From Rhodopseudomonas sp. BAL398 (GTDB lineage Bacteria; Pseudomonadota; Alphaproteobacteria; Rhizobiales; Xanthobacteraceae): a stretch of DNA of 64,000 bases. Shown here in pieces: positions 36,001-44,227 of the stretch (position 1 is the first letter of the stretch; each line of letters begins with the position of its first letter). A program made the translations under genes and the position numbers. Under the pieces are notes generated by a model. The model did no database searches. It saw only the letters and a program-made list of their open reading frames with translations, and had not been told where the DNA came from. The stretch spans positions 3,736,501 through 3,800,500 of the forward strand of contig NZ_CP133111.1 in assembly GCF_033001325.1 (NCBI RefSeq), read 5' to 3'.

Positions 36001-37528
36001 CGTCGGCGTTCAGCTCCAGCAGCAGATGCGGCGCCGCCGCCTCCGGCTCGCCGATATCGACCAGCGACAACGAGGCAAAATGCACGATCCCCGTGGCCTG
36101 CAGCGTCGCCACGATGTCAGGCCGCGCCGGATTGCCGAGCGCCTTGATCTGCCGGCGCAGCTGTTCGCGATCGGTCCGCGGGCGCAACGGCGCGCAGATC
36201 ACGATCATGCTCTGGCTCGCCGGCGCCAGCCGCGGCTCGAATTCCATGTCGAGCCGGCGCGGGAACGGGCCGACCCAGCCGATCGATCCATCGCGGCCGG
36301 CGCTGCGTCGCAGCCCCGGCTGCGCCAGCAGCACGCGGAACACTTCGCCGATCTGCGCGATCGCCACATGCATGCCGAGGCAGGCATGGGCGCCGTCGCC
36401 GAACATCAGGCTGGAGCGGTTCGGCCGATCGGCGCGAAATACGCCGGGCGATACGAAGACCTCGCGATCGCGCAACGCCGACATCGTCGCCACCATCAGC
36501 ACGTCACCGGCGCGGACCCGGCGCTGCCGCGGCGTGTTGTGGGCGATCACGCCGTCCTCGCGCACGTAGCGCCACTGCCCGGGCGCCAGCGCCGGATTGA
36601 GTCTCGCGGCTTCGAGCAGGATCGCTTCGAGACCGTCACGGTCATCGGCGCGGGCGCGGCCGATTGCATCCTTGAACACGTCGCGCCGGCGCAGCAGCTC
36701 GTCGAGGATCTTGCCGGCCGCCAGCGTGTTGGTCGGAATGAAGCCGGTGACCAGGCCGACCAGGATCGCGCGGATCTGGTCATCGGTCACGGCGCCGTCG
36801 CGGCGCTGCGCGACCAGCCGACCGACCACCGTGTCGGTCTCCGGACTTTGCTCGACGCGGGCGATGGCGCGGTCGATCACCAGGCGGATCTGCGCCGAAC
36901 CGTTGAGCGCGAGCCGGCGCGTCGCCGCATTGCCAAACGGATCGGCGAACAGCAGCGCCGAGATCGACATCGCCCATTGGGCGAAGGCGTCCGGATCGTC
37001 GGTCTTGAGGCCGAAATAGGCGCAGCAGGTCTCGGTGGCGACCCGCGTCAGCAGATCCTTCATCACGTCGATCCGGCCGCCCGAGGCGTCGATCAGGATG
37101 TTGCTGTAATGCGCGGCCAATTGCCGGATGCGATCGAGATCGGATTTTTGCAAAACGCTGCGGATCACCGCGTTCTGCGCATCGTGTGGCTGCCCTTCGA
37201 GCCCGAGCACGAAATTGGTGCCGCCGGCGAGCTCGGTCATCTCCAGGCCGTAGGGCACCTCGAACAGATCGGGCTGCGCCAGCACCTGCCGAACGTCGCT
37301 GTCGCGGCTGACGATGACGAGGCGGCCGAACCGCGGATTGGGCCAGTAGCGGCGAAACAGATAGAGCGCGGCGCGCATCAGGTAGCCGAACGCCCATGAG
37401 CTCCAGCGCCTGAACGTGGTATCGGCGCCGAGATCGTCGAGATCGAACGGAGTGATTGGTGCGGGTGGCGAGGCGGCGGTGTCGGATTGGGCCTTCTTGA
37501 TCGCGTCATAATACTTGAGCGTGAACAT
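33080..37528 (-). CDS. Cytochrome P450 - membrane segment - DyP-type peroxidase fusion
   Basis: A 1482-residue protein. Residues about 50-430 are a cytochrome P450: K-helix E306-x-x-R309 (LLEAARLNP) and haem loop FGDGAHACLG with thiolate C383. In the I-helix the usual acid-threonine pair reads G-F-I-P-T-N, so the acid is lost. Residues about 440-640 are an unassigned region. Two helices follow (about 682-703 and 715-748). The C-terminal part, from about 800, ends in a DyP-type peroxidase with GFADG (D1153) and AHIRRANPR (H1344, probable haem ligand). Both haem sites look usable. No signal peptide is seen. GAGGTG lies about 8 nt before the start. A regulator gene lies upstream on the same strand. 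Substrate and partners are unknown. Confidence 0.85.
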   Translation of the reverse strand: MFTLKYYDAIKKAQSDTAASPPAPITPFDLDDLGADTTFRRWSSWAFGYLMRAALYLFRRYWPNPRFGRLVIVSRDSDVRQVLAQPDLFEVPYGLEMTELAGGTNFVLGLEGQPHDAQNAVIRSVLQKSDLDRIRQLAAHYSNILIDASGGRIDVMKDLLTRVATETCCAYFGLKTDDPDAFAQWAMSISALLFADPFGNAATRRLALNGSAQIRLVIDRAIARVEQSPETDTVVGRLVAQRRDGAVTDDQIRAILVGLVTGFIPTNTLAAGKILDELLRRRDVFKDAIGRARADDRDGLEAILLEAARLNPALAPGQWRYVREDGVIAHNTPRQRRVRAGDVLMVATMSALRDREVFVSPGVFRADRPNRSSLMFGDGAHACLGMHVAIAQIGEVFRVLLAQPGLRRSAGRDGSIGWVGPFPRRLDMEFEPRLAPASQSMIVICAPLRPRTDREQLRRQIKALGNPARPDIVATLQATGIVHFASLSLVDIGEPEAAAPHLLLELNADGSTAAAIATVAAAAQSWLAPVFAHADASAGTPLVELLNRHVLDLQTRPWNAIGLNFNGTPEFAVADIARQAELADFAEDALEDYLENHACLGSRAMLALDYVRKLIRQDDELKRVIARSDEPRKQQMQALMARGAVFADYLIRPSRRRLAISDWVDRSGTEALASLLSSPTFRWIGAILIAAVLIASQAIYGAIDPFSDDASAGRLALAVVGGLLLVLLKLAVLVGLFLLVLRYYENKDVPDNRDPDLDAVKAIAASENHPGFAQNHITAVTALKPGWFRKLTLALSLWGIKQLVTHWYRPGFVLNMGTIHYAKWFRPPGTDKLIFLANYDGSWESYLEDFVMKAHAGQSAAWSNGVGFPKTRFLILDGAQDGDRFKRWVRRQQRPTQFWYSRFPELTTDQIRRNAVIHDGLARASTDTAARAWLDGFGSMTRPDYSIETPEVQSLVFRGMGEMKYTATALLRLPADRAACTVWLRAMMPERALSSDPAAGVAEPQVGPIAFGDHPFTGTDDDKVASFIAFSAAGLARLGLKRDTPSDGLSTFSGAFNIGMANRANVLRDVGPSVPRSWIWSDAAQDGADIAVDAALFVYGRSPAACRAALDGHAKLLGGRAAFLHIVETEPVTVAANKDREPSLGYEHFGFADGISQPVIKGTQRSAKGAPPRDIVEPGEFILGYRNNQGYYPPSATVASASDPANHLPILPDAFPTRFPNFRSDTPTAAVRDFGRNGTFLAIRHMVQDVEGFAAFTQAKAKELAKYRDLSAVVGENPSADWVAAKLMGRWRDGVPLVDQPNSKSFNTRRQKSRLDQDEPYDRDNDFSYGEDDPQGLHCPFGAHIRRANPRDSLQPGDPTQQQITARHRLLRRGRSYQIPPGAPKASEKGLLFVAVCADVERQFELVQQSWVSSPSFHGLSDEPDPIIASASGDPKEKRVFTIPTPAGPLTLHDMQSYVTVRGGGYFFLPSRSALQYLIDLG

Positions 37529-37559
37529 CGATCACCTCAAAGCAATTCTGAAAAACGGC

Positions 37560-37663
37560 TAGAGCAATTCCGGTTCTGATAGATCAGAACCGGAGCTCTA
37601 GATTCTTGTTTTGACACGTTTTCTTCACGCGAACCGGTATCCACTTCGCTCGAAAACGCTCTA
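37560..37663. repeat. Palindromic repeat, type E
   Basis: Contains CCGGTTCTGAT/ATCAGAACCGG, GAGCTCTAGATTCTTGTTTT and the pair CGTTTTCTTCACGCG / CGCTCGAAAACG. It is the reverse complement of 28843-28944 with few differences. It separates the regulator from the P450-peroxidase gene, and its last bases form the stop codon of the regulator, so the element has probably truncated or set that gene's 3' end. Confidence 0.9.
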
Positions 37664-39433
37664 GGTCTGCAAATACGGCGTGGAGCTCTCCTGACCGGTC
37701 AACCAATCGCTCCGGCGCCCCGAGGCCATTCTCAGGCCTTCGACCAAATGGTCAATCCACCCGCGATCAAAAAACGGCAGCCAGTCGATATATTGCTTGG
37801 AAAAATTCGGCTTGGCGGCAACCAACTCGTCGAATGCGAGCCGCGCCGCCGCGATATTACCGCTGCGCGCCACGGCGTTGATCTTGATCACATGCGCATA
37901 CCAATAGGCCGGGCGCCGCGCCAGCGCGTGATCGGCATGCTCGATCGCGTCGTCCCATCGGCTCAGCAGCGTATAGGCCATCGCCAATTCGCCGAGCGAA
38001 TAGAACATATGCGGGTCGTTCGAACTCAGCCGCAGCGCCGCCTTGAGATGGGCAATCGCCGGCTCGGCCTCGCCGATCAGATTATAGCTGCCGCCGAGTT
38101 GCGCGTGCGCCAGCATCAGGCTGGGATTGAGCGCGATCGCCTGTTGCAGCAGCACCTTGGCCTGCAGCGGGTGACGCAGCCACATTTCGGCGATGCCAGC
38201 CAGCATGAAGCCGCGGCCATCATCGGGATCGGCCAAAGTGGCCTGCTGCGCCAGCTTGCGCATCCGCAGGATCTGTTCCTGCGGCTGCCGGCCGGCCCAG
38301 ATCGCCCAGCCCAGCGCCGCCGTCGCCTGGATCAGCGCTTCGGGCGATTCCGGATCGAGCGCCAGCGCCTCGGCGAACAGCTTCTGCGCCATCTCGGAAT
38401 CGGCGCGGGTCAGCCGGTTCATATGCCAGCGCCCGCGCCAGATCAGGTCGTTGACGCCGAGGCTGTCCTGCCGCTTGGCGCGGGTGCGGGTCTGCTCGGC
38501 GTGTTCGATCCGGGTGCCGAGATGCGCCACCAGTTCGTTGACGAATTGCTCGAGCGCCTCGCGCGATGTCGGCGACGCCAGCGGAAAGCGCCGCGACCAG
38601 ATCGCATAGCCAGTGACCGACTCCGATAGGCTGGCGGAGATCCCGTAGGAGTCGTGCGCGCGATACAGATGGCCTTCCAGCAGATATTTGGCGCCGAGCC
38701 TTTGGCCGACGAACTTGCGGTCGACGGAATCGGCGAATGAAAAGCTTGAATTGCGGGCGATCACCGGCAGCCAGCGAATCCGCGACAGGCCTCCAATCAG
38801 CTCCTCACTGATACCTTCGGCGAGGTAGTCATGTTCTTCGTCACCGGTGAGATTGCCGAACGGCAACACCGCGATGGCATGGTTACCCTCGAAGCCAAGC
38901 ACCGGCTGCGACGTATCGACGATGTAGCTCGGCAGCGGACCCAGGGCGCGGGGCGCCGCCCGCGACACGTCCGCTGGCGACGGCGCCAGCTGCGGCGCGC
39001 GCGCCAGCGCCAACCGCTGCTCACACAGCCAGCCGCGGAACCCATTTTCGCCCGGAATATCGAATCCTTCGAGAAATTCGTCCGAGCGGCCTGTATCCTG
39101 CGTCCGATTGAGCGCATCGACATCGATCAGATCGAGCCGAAGTCGCACCCGATCACGTTCGCAGATCAGCAGCGGCTCGGCCCCGGCATTGAGGCATTTG
39201 CGCAGATTGGACAATTCGCGGCGCAAACTCCCTGCCGCCTCGGCTGGGCCGCGGTTCCGCCAAAGCCTGTCCTGCAACCAGCCGCGCGTCCGCTCGCCCT
39301 CCTTGGACATCGCCAGCATGGCGACCAAGGCGACGCCCTTCTTACTAGGTATCTCGATACGATCGCCGTCCGATGTTGAAAACTGAAACGGCCCCTCGAG
39401 ATTCAGCGCGAAGCGCAATTCCTTGGTCCCCAT
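37661..39433 (-). CDS. SARP-like regulator with TolB-like and TPR regions
   Basis: About 590 residues. The N-terminal winged-helix resembles the OmpR/SARP DNA-binding type (IPSKKGVALVAMLAMSKEG and WLQDRLWRNRGPAEAAGSLR). The central part has IAVLPFGNLTGDEEHDYLAE and GISEELIGGLSRI, the TolB-like N-terminal motif found in adenylate cyclase-associated and CadC-like regulators. The C-terminal 230 residues are tetratricopeptide-like helical repeats (for example EALALDPESPEALIQATAAL and AIALNPSLMLAHAQLGGSYN). No transmembrane helix is evident. A GTG at 39475 is an alternative start. It lies 132 bp upstream of the P450-peroxidase gene on the same strand and probably controls it. Confidence 0.8.
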   Translation of the reverse strand: MGTKELRFALNLEGPFQFSTSDGDRIEIPSKKGVALVAMLAMSKEGERTRGWLQDRLWRNRGPAEAAGSLRRELSNLRKCLNAGAEPLLICERDRVRLRLDLIDVDALNRTQDTGRSDEFLEGFDIPGENGFRGWLCEQRLALARAPQLAPSPADVSRAAPRALGPLPSYIVDTSQPVLGFEGNHAIAVLPFGNLTGDEEHDYLAEGISEELIGGLSRIRWLPVIARNSSFSFADSVDRKFVGQRLGAKYLLEGHLYRAHDSYGISASLSESVTGYAIWSRRFPLASPTSREALEQFVNELVAHLGTRIEHAEQTRTRAKRQDSLGVNDLIWRGRWHMNRLTRADSEMAQKLFAEALALDPESPEALIQATAALGWAIWAGRQPQEQILRMRKLAQQATLADPDDGRGFMLAGIAEMWLRHPLQAKVLLQQAIALNPSLMLAHAQLGGSYNLIGEAEPAIAHLKAALRLSSNDPHMFYSLGELAMAYTLLSRWDDAIEHADHALARRPAYWYAHVIKINAVARSGNIAAARLAFDELVAAKPNFSKQYIDWLPFFDRGWIDHLVEGLRMASGRRSDWLTGQESSTPYLQT

Positions 39434-39699
39434 CACCAGACATCCCCTGCTGCCGCTGAGAATAGCATTTTTCACGTAGCAATCACGAGATTTTCACGCT
39501 GGTCGCGCGTCACCGCGCAGACGCAGGGCATCGCAAAGGCGAAAGTTAAGTGATTGCTGTTCCTCAACAACGAGGCGGCCAGAGCAATGAAGGATGAGCC
39601 GGCCCTGCGCGTAAGCCTAGTGATGAACCGAGCAGGTTCAACGACGACGAATGATTTGAACGTATCTGACGAATCGGCAGCCGGTATGAGCGAGGCAAT

Positions 39700-40668
39700 A
39701 TGGCAGGCGTTGCGGGGGCAGCATTTCAGCAGGACATCCTGTTCGCTTTTGGCGGGGGCGATCCGGCCGTCACGATCGCGGTGTTGGACGGGCCGGTCGA
39801 TCGCACCCATGATTGCTTTCGCGGCGCGCGGCTGACCCCGCTGGAGACGACCGCTGCGGCGGGTGCGGCCGATGGCCGGGCGACCGCGCAAGGAACCCAC
39901 ATCGCCAGCCTGATCTTCGGGCAGCCCTGCAGCTCCGCGGAGGGCCTGGCACCGCTGTGTCGCGGGCTGGTGATCCCGATTTTCCGCGACGATCGGCGCG
40001 GCTGCTCCGACCGGGAACTGGCGCACGCCATCACCCTGGCGGTCAAACACGGGGCTCACATCATCCACGTCAGTGGCGGCCTGTTGCAGCAGGGCCTGAG
40101 GCCAGCCGCGGCGCTTGCCGAGGCGGTCGCCCTGTGCGACCGGCACAATGTCCTGATCGTCGCGGCCGGCGACGGCTGCACCGATCTTCGCGGCGCTTTC
40201 GGCGACACCCGGACCATCCTGCCGATCGGTGCGATCGACAAGTCCGGCCGATTGTTGGCCGACGCCGGGCGTCGCGCCCTCATCGACCAAGGCATCATGG
40301 TGCCGGGATCGAATCTGATGGGCGCCGAGCTGGAAGGCGGCATTGCCTATCGGACCGGGTCGAATTACTCCGCCGCGCTGGTGTCAGGCATCGCCGGGCT
40401 CCTGCTGAGTGCGCAAATCCAGGACGGTCAGGCGCCGAATCCAAGCGCAGTCGGCGCCACAATCCTGGCCACCGCCACGCCGCGGGTTCCGTCCCAGTCG
40501 TACGAGTGTCAACGCGTGCTGATCGGGCGCGACAACATCCAGGCAGCCGTCGAGCGCGTGGTGGCGGAGGGCGGCAATTCTGTTCCGGCGCGGTGCCGCT
40601 TCGGCGTGTGGCGCGGATCAGCGGCGGGATCATTGGCCGGTCACGCCGCGTGGCGGCCGCGGGCCTGA
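39700..40668 (+). CDS. PatA-like S8 family subtilase, catalytic serine position replaced
   Basis: A 322-residue protein resembling the PatA/PatG cyanobactin-maturation subtilases (TIAVLDGPVDRTHDCFRGAR). The aspartate D30 and histidine H67 (GTHIASLIFG) of the triad are in place. The serine motif, normally G-T-S-x-A, reads GSNYSAALVSG, with N222 at the nucleophile position. The oxyanion asparagine motif AAGN reads AAGDG, with D158. The protein therefore looks like a pseudoprotease or one with an altered mechanism. There is no signal peptide. It is convergent with the DUF2478 gene, overlapping it by 28 bp. The start has GAGCGAGG upstream. Confidence 0.78.
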   Translation: MAGVAGAAFQQDILFAFGGGDPAVTIAVLDGPVDRTHDCFRGARLTPLETTAAAGAADGRATAQGTHIASLIFGQPCSSAEGLAPLCRGLVIPIFRDDRRGCSDRELAHAITLAVKHGAHIIHVSGGLLQQGLRPAAALAEAVALCDRHNVLIVAAGDGCTDLRGAFGDTRTILPIGAIDKSGRLLADAGRRALIDQGIMVPGSNLMGAELEGGIAYRTGSNYSAALVSGIAGLLLSAQIQDGQAPNPSAVGATILATATPRVPSQSYECQRVLIGRDNIQAAVERVVAEGGNSVPARCRFGVWRGSAAGSLAGHAAWRPRA

Positions 40669-41264
40669 GCGCGCCACCAGGCGTCCAGCGCCTCGCCCTC
40701 GGCCGGCAGCGACACCGACAGCCCCTGCGCGAAATCCGCCCAGACCTCGTCCGCCTTCGGCGTTACCACGCAGGCCACCGGAACGCCGGCGGCGACCGCG
40801 GCCTGGAACGCCGCCATCAAGCCACCCCGTGTCGCTTCCTGCCCGCCGAACCGGCTCAGCACCACCAGCTCGGGGCCTTGCGCGATGGCGCGCTCGACCG
40901 CGCCGGACGCCAGCGCCAGCGATGACGAATTCAGATTGCAGGCCTGCGAGCCGGAGCCGAGATTCTGATGCATCGCGTAGCGATCGCCGGTAGCGATATC
41001 GAGCAATTCGCTGCGACACTCGCAATTCGGGTGGCCGCCGTGATCCTGTACATGGCCTTCGCCATGACTATTCCCGGGCGGATGGGGCGGAACATGGCCG
41101 GTCTCCTCCGGCGGCACGATGACGCCGACGATCCGCACGCCTTCGGCTTTGCGCCGCAGCGCGAAGGCGGTCAGCACGTCGGCGGCGGGCGTGCCCGGGC
41201 CGCCGCGAACCGCCGCGATCAAGGCGGATTCGACCAAGCTGGATTGAATGACTTCGAACGACAT
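40641..41264 (-). CDS. DUF2478 protein with His/Cys-rich insertion, end of the mod operon
   Basis: A 207-residue protein of the DUF2478 family, typically found beside molybdate genes. The shared core reads VVLSRFGGQEATRGGLMAAF and VSLPAEGEALDAWWRAQ. Between the first helix/strand pair and this core is a putative metal-binding insertion rich in histidine (GHVPPHPPGNSHGEGHVQD and HGGHPNCECR). It follows modC by 155 bp on the same strand. A second family member lacking the His-rich stretch is at 47920. The function is unknown; a molybdenum- or nucleotide-related role is inferred from context. Confidence 0.75.
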   Translation of the reverse strand: MSFEVIQSSLVESALIAAVRGGPGTPAADVLTAFALRRKAEGVRIVGVIVPPEETGHVPPHPPGNSHGEGHVQDHGGHPNCECRSELLDIATGDRYAMHQNLGSGSQACNLNSSSLALASGAVERAIAQGPELVVLSRFGGQEATRGGLMAAFQAAVAAGVPVACVVTPKADEVWADFAQGLSVSLPAEGEALDAWWRAQARGRHAA

Positions 41265-41419
41265 TGTCGGTTCCCCTTCATCACCACAGCCGCGTAGCAA
41301 GCTGACAGTCCGATAATTGGTAGCTGCATAACGATCGGCGGGCCGCGGCGCGGCGGCGCCGACCGCAGATCCGACAATGCGAAGTTCATGCCGGGCAAGG
41401 GAGCGCGGACGCCGCGCGC

Positions 41420-42559
41420 TCAGCGCATCGCAGGATCGCGATCGCCCGCAGCGCCGCGCTCAGGGGCCAGAGCGACGCCCTTGACCTGGGCGTAGACGTC
41501 GACGCCTTCGCCGAGTTCGAGATGATCCCAGGACCGCCGCGTCACCCGCGCCAGCAACTTGGCGCCCTCGCCTTGCGGGCCGAGCGCCAGCACCACCAGG
41601 ATTTCGCTGGGACCGATCGGCGAATGGGCGACGATGCGCGCCGGCAGCGCGTTCAGGATCGAGGTGCGATAGGGCGGCTGCCGGACCAGGCTGACCTCGC
41701 CGGCGGCGATGCGCACCCGGCGGCGGTCGCCGATCGGCAGCGCCGGCGCCGGCACCAGCAGATGGCCGCCGTCGATCCGCAGCGTCAGCAAGCCGTAGAC
41801 GGAATCGTGGCTTTCCACCGTGGCGTCGAAATTCACCGCAGCGTCGCGCGCGCTCGCCAGCGGCAGCGACGGATCACTCTGCAGATCGTGCAGCGGCCCC
41901 GACGCCAGCACCCGGCCGGCCTGCATCAGGATCAGATGATCGGCGAGGCGTTCGATCTCGGCGATGTCGTGGCTGACATAGATCACCGGCAGTGCCAGCC
42001 GCTCATGCAGCCGCTCCAGGAACGGCAGGATCTCGTCCTTGGTCAGCCGGTCCAGCGCCGACAGCGGCTCGTCCATCAGCAGCAGCTTCGGCTGCGACAG
42101 CAAGGCACGGCCGATCGCCACCCGCTGGCGCTCGCCGCCGGAGAGATTCTGCGGCGAGCGCGGCAGCAAGCGCTCGAGCCCGAGCAGTTCCATCACCTCG
42201 TCGAAGCTGATCGCGCCGGGCGCCGCTTGCGCGCCGCGCGGCGCGCCATAGAGCAGATTGGCCCGCACCGACAGATGGGCGAACAGGCTGGCTTCCTGAA
42301 ACACATAGCCGATTGGCCGCTCGAATGGCCGCCGGAAGGTTTCATCGTCCTGCCAGATCTCGCCATCGACCTCGCAGAACGAGCCGGGCAAATGCTGCAG
42401 ACCGGCGAGGCAGCGTAGCACCGAGGATTTGCCGCAGCCGGATGGGCCGAACAGGCCGGTGATGCCGGTGGCCGGCACGCTGAATGCGGCGTCGAGCTGA
42501 AAGCCGCCGAGCTGACCGCGAAATTGCGCGCGAATCTGACGGGGTGCGATCGCCCTCAT
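41420..42559 (-). CDS. modC: Molybdate ABC transporter ATP-binding protein
   Basis: A 379-residue ATPase that powers molybdate uptake. Walker [10 protein letters not shown], signature [15 protein letters not shown], Walker [13 protein letters not shown] and switch [14 protein letters not shown] are intact. The C-terminal TOBE/Mop-like domain ([34 protein letters not shown]) is the oxyanion-sensing part typical of ModC. The start codon overlaps the modB stop (ATGA), so they are coupled. It belongs to the operon modE-modA-modB-modC-DUF2478. Confidence 0.95.
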   Translation of the reverse strand: MRAIAPRQIRAQFRGQLGGFQLDAAFSVPATGITGLFGPSGCGKSSVLRCLAGLQHLPGSFCEVDGEIWQDDETFRRPFERPIGYVFQEASLFAHLSVRANLLYGAPRGAQAAPGAISFDEVMELLGLERLLPRSPQNLSGGERQRVAIGRALLSQPKLLLMDEPLSALDRLTKDEILPFLERLHERLALPVIYVSHDIAEIERLADHLILMQAGRVLASGPLHDLQSDPSLPLASARDAAVNFDATVESHDSVYGLLTLRIDGGHLLVPAPALPIGDRRRVRIAAGEVSLVRQPPYRTSILNALPARIVAHSPIGPSEILVVLALGPQGEGAKLLARVTRRSWDHLELGEGVDVYAQVKGVALAPERGAAGDRDPAMR

Positions 42560-43242
42560 CCGCGGATCCGTGCGGTACGCTTCTCCAGCAGCATCATGGT
42601 GAGGATCACCACGAAGGCGAACACCGCCATGCCGCCGGCCAGAATGCTGGCCTCACGCCATTGCGAGGTTTCGACATAGTCGTAAATCGCCACGCTCAGC
42701 ACCTTGGTCGAGCCGGGAATATTGCCGCCGATCATCAGCACGATGCCGAATTCGCCGACGGTGTGGGCGAAGCCGAGCACGGCGCCGGACAAGAAGCCCG
42801 GCCGCGCCAGCGGGATCGCCACGGTCCAGAATGCCCGTGTCGGCGAGGCCCGCAAGGTCGCGGCGACCTCCAACGGCCGATCACCGATCGCCGCGAAGGC
42901 ATTGCGGATCGGCTGCACCACGAACGGCATCGAATAGATCACCGAGCCGATCACCAGGCCCGCAAAGGTGAAGGCCAGGGTGCGGCCGCCCCACAGATTG
43001 GCCAGGGCGCCGCCCGGCCCGTCCGGCCCCAGCAGCACCAGAAGATAGAAGCCCAGCACGGTCGGCGGCAGCACCAGCGGCAGCGCCACCACCGCGGCGA
43101 CGCCTTCCTTCCACCGCGCCTTGGACCGCGCCAGCCACCACGCGATCGGCGTGCCGATGACCAGCAGGATGACCGTGGTGATCGCCGCAAGCTCGATGGT
43201 GAGCCGCACCGGCTGCCAGATGTCGTCGGGAAGTCCGCCCAT
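42556..43242 (-). CDS. modB: Molybdate ABC transporter permease
   Basis: A 228-residue membrane subunit with about five transmembrane helices ([20 protein letters not shown] at the start). The EAA loop that docks the ATPase reads [20 protein letters not shown] followed by [10 protein letters not shown]. The length and helix layout are normal for ModB. It lies 208 bp downstream of modA, a gap that includes a type C repeat, and overlaps modC by 4 bp. Confidence 0.95.
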   Translation of the reverse strand: MGGLPDDIWQPVRLTIELAAITTVILLVIGTPIAWWLARSKARWKEGVAAVVALPLVLPPTVLGFYLLVLLGPDGPGGALANLWGGRTLAFTFAGLVIGSVIYSMPFVVQPIRNAFAAIGDRPLEVAATLRASPTRAFWTVAIPLARPGFLSGAVLGFAHTVGEFGIVLMIGGNIPGSTKVLSVAIYDYVETSQWREASILAGGMAVFAFVVILTMMLLEKRTARIRG

Positions 43243-43363
43243 TGACCTTCGATTTTCCGAGTTCGAGTGAGTCTCAATACCTCAACGTAGCTCAACGGGC
43301 GGTGCGCGCGCTTTTAGATGTGGAGAGATTGCGGTGAGGGGATACGATCTCGTTGGCTTGTAA

Positions 43364-43412
43364 CCCCTCACCCGGATTGCTGCGCAATCCGACCTCTCCC
43401 TATGGGAGAGGT
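43364..43412. repeat. Short type C palindromic repeat within the mod operon
   Basis: CCCCTCACCCGGATTGC, then GCAATCC and ACCTCTCCCTATGGGAGAGG. It is a short version of the element at 15125. It lies between modA and modB and could act as a stem-loop that favours modA mRNA over the downstream transporter genes. Confidence 0.8.
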
Positions 43413-43450
43413 GGACCGTGCGCGCGGCGGCTTGTTTAACTCAAGCCAGT

Positions 43451-44212
43451 TCAGCTGCGCTCGCCGGCTTGGTAGCCGTATTTCTCGATGATGGCGCGGG
43501 CTTCGGGTCCCTTCAGGAAGCTCATGAAGGCCGTCGCGGCCTCGTTGTCGGCACCCTTCTTCAGCAGCACCGCGTCCTGCCGGATCGGCGCGTAGAGATT
43601 CTGCGGCACCACCCAACGCGAGCCGTCCTTGTCGTTGATGACCTGCGACAGCGCCACGAAGCCGACCTCGGCATTGCCGGTCTGCACGAACTGATAGGCC
43701 TGGGTGATATTGGCGCCCTCGACCAGCTTCGGCTTGAGATTGTCATAGACCTTCAGCGATTTCATCGTCGCCACCGCCGCCGCCCCATAGGGTGCCGCCA
43801 CCGGATTGCAGATCGACAGCTTGGCGAATTTGCCGTCCTTCAGGGTCTGCTCGCCCTTGACCGCGTCGGGAGCCTTGCTCCACAGCACCAGTTTGCCGAT
43901 CGCATAGGTGAAGTTGCTGCCGGCGACGCCGGGGGCGCTGTCGGCAAGCTTCTCCGGGCGCGCGGCGTCGGCCGACAGAAACACCTGGAACGGCGCGTCC
44001 TGATTGATCTGGGTGAACAACTGCCCGCTGGAGCCGAAGCTCAGCACCGCCTCATGGCCGGTCTTCTGCTTGAAGGCCGCCGCGATCTCCTTGGCGGCGT
44101 CGGTGAAATTGGCGGCGACGGCGACGTTGGTGGAGGCGGCGAAGGCGTTGCCGGCGGCCAGGCAGGCAGCGCCAGCGATGGCGACGAGGCGCAGTAGTTT
44201 CAAAGATCTCAC
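43451..44212 (-). CDS. modA: Molybdate-binding periplasmic protein
   Basis: A 253-residue high-affinity receptor for molybdate/tungstate. The signal peptide is LRLVAIAGAACLAAGNAFAA. The oxyanion-binding loops are recognisable: VAVAANFTDAAKEIAAAFKQ, FGSSGQLFTQINQDAPFQVF with the serine pair, and LSADAARPEKL; NPVAAPYGAAAVATMKSL is another. It starts 15 bp after the modE stop codon, an arrangement that places the transporter under the modE promoter. Confidence 0.95.
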   Translation of the reverse strand: MRSLKLLRLVAIAGAACLAAGNAFAASTNVAVAANFTDAAKEIAAAFKQKTGHEAVLSFGSSGQLFTQINQDAPFQVFLSADAARPEKLADSAPGVAGSNFTYAIGKLVLWSKAPDAVKGEQTLKDGKFAKLSICNPVAAPYGAAAVATMKSLKVYDNLKPKLVEGANITQAYQFVQTGNAEVGFVALSQVINDKDGSRWVVPQNLYAPIRQDAVLLKKGADNEAATAFMSFLKGPEARAIIEKYGYQAGERS

Positions 44213-44227
44213 GATCGGACTCCTTTG

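Noticed and set aside
35201-37399. Long plus-strand open frame of about 730 codons opposite the P450-peroxidase gene
   Set aside because: It is a shadow of the P450 half; composition is dominated by R, Q, H and A without domains.
39554-39835. Small plus-strand frame of 93 codons just before the subtilase, possibly a precursor peptide
   Set aside because: About half of it overlaps the subtilase gene in another frame, it lacks a good ribosome-binding site, and no core-peptide or recognition pattern is visible.
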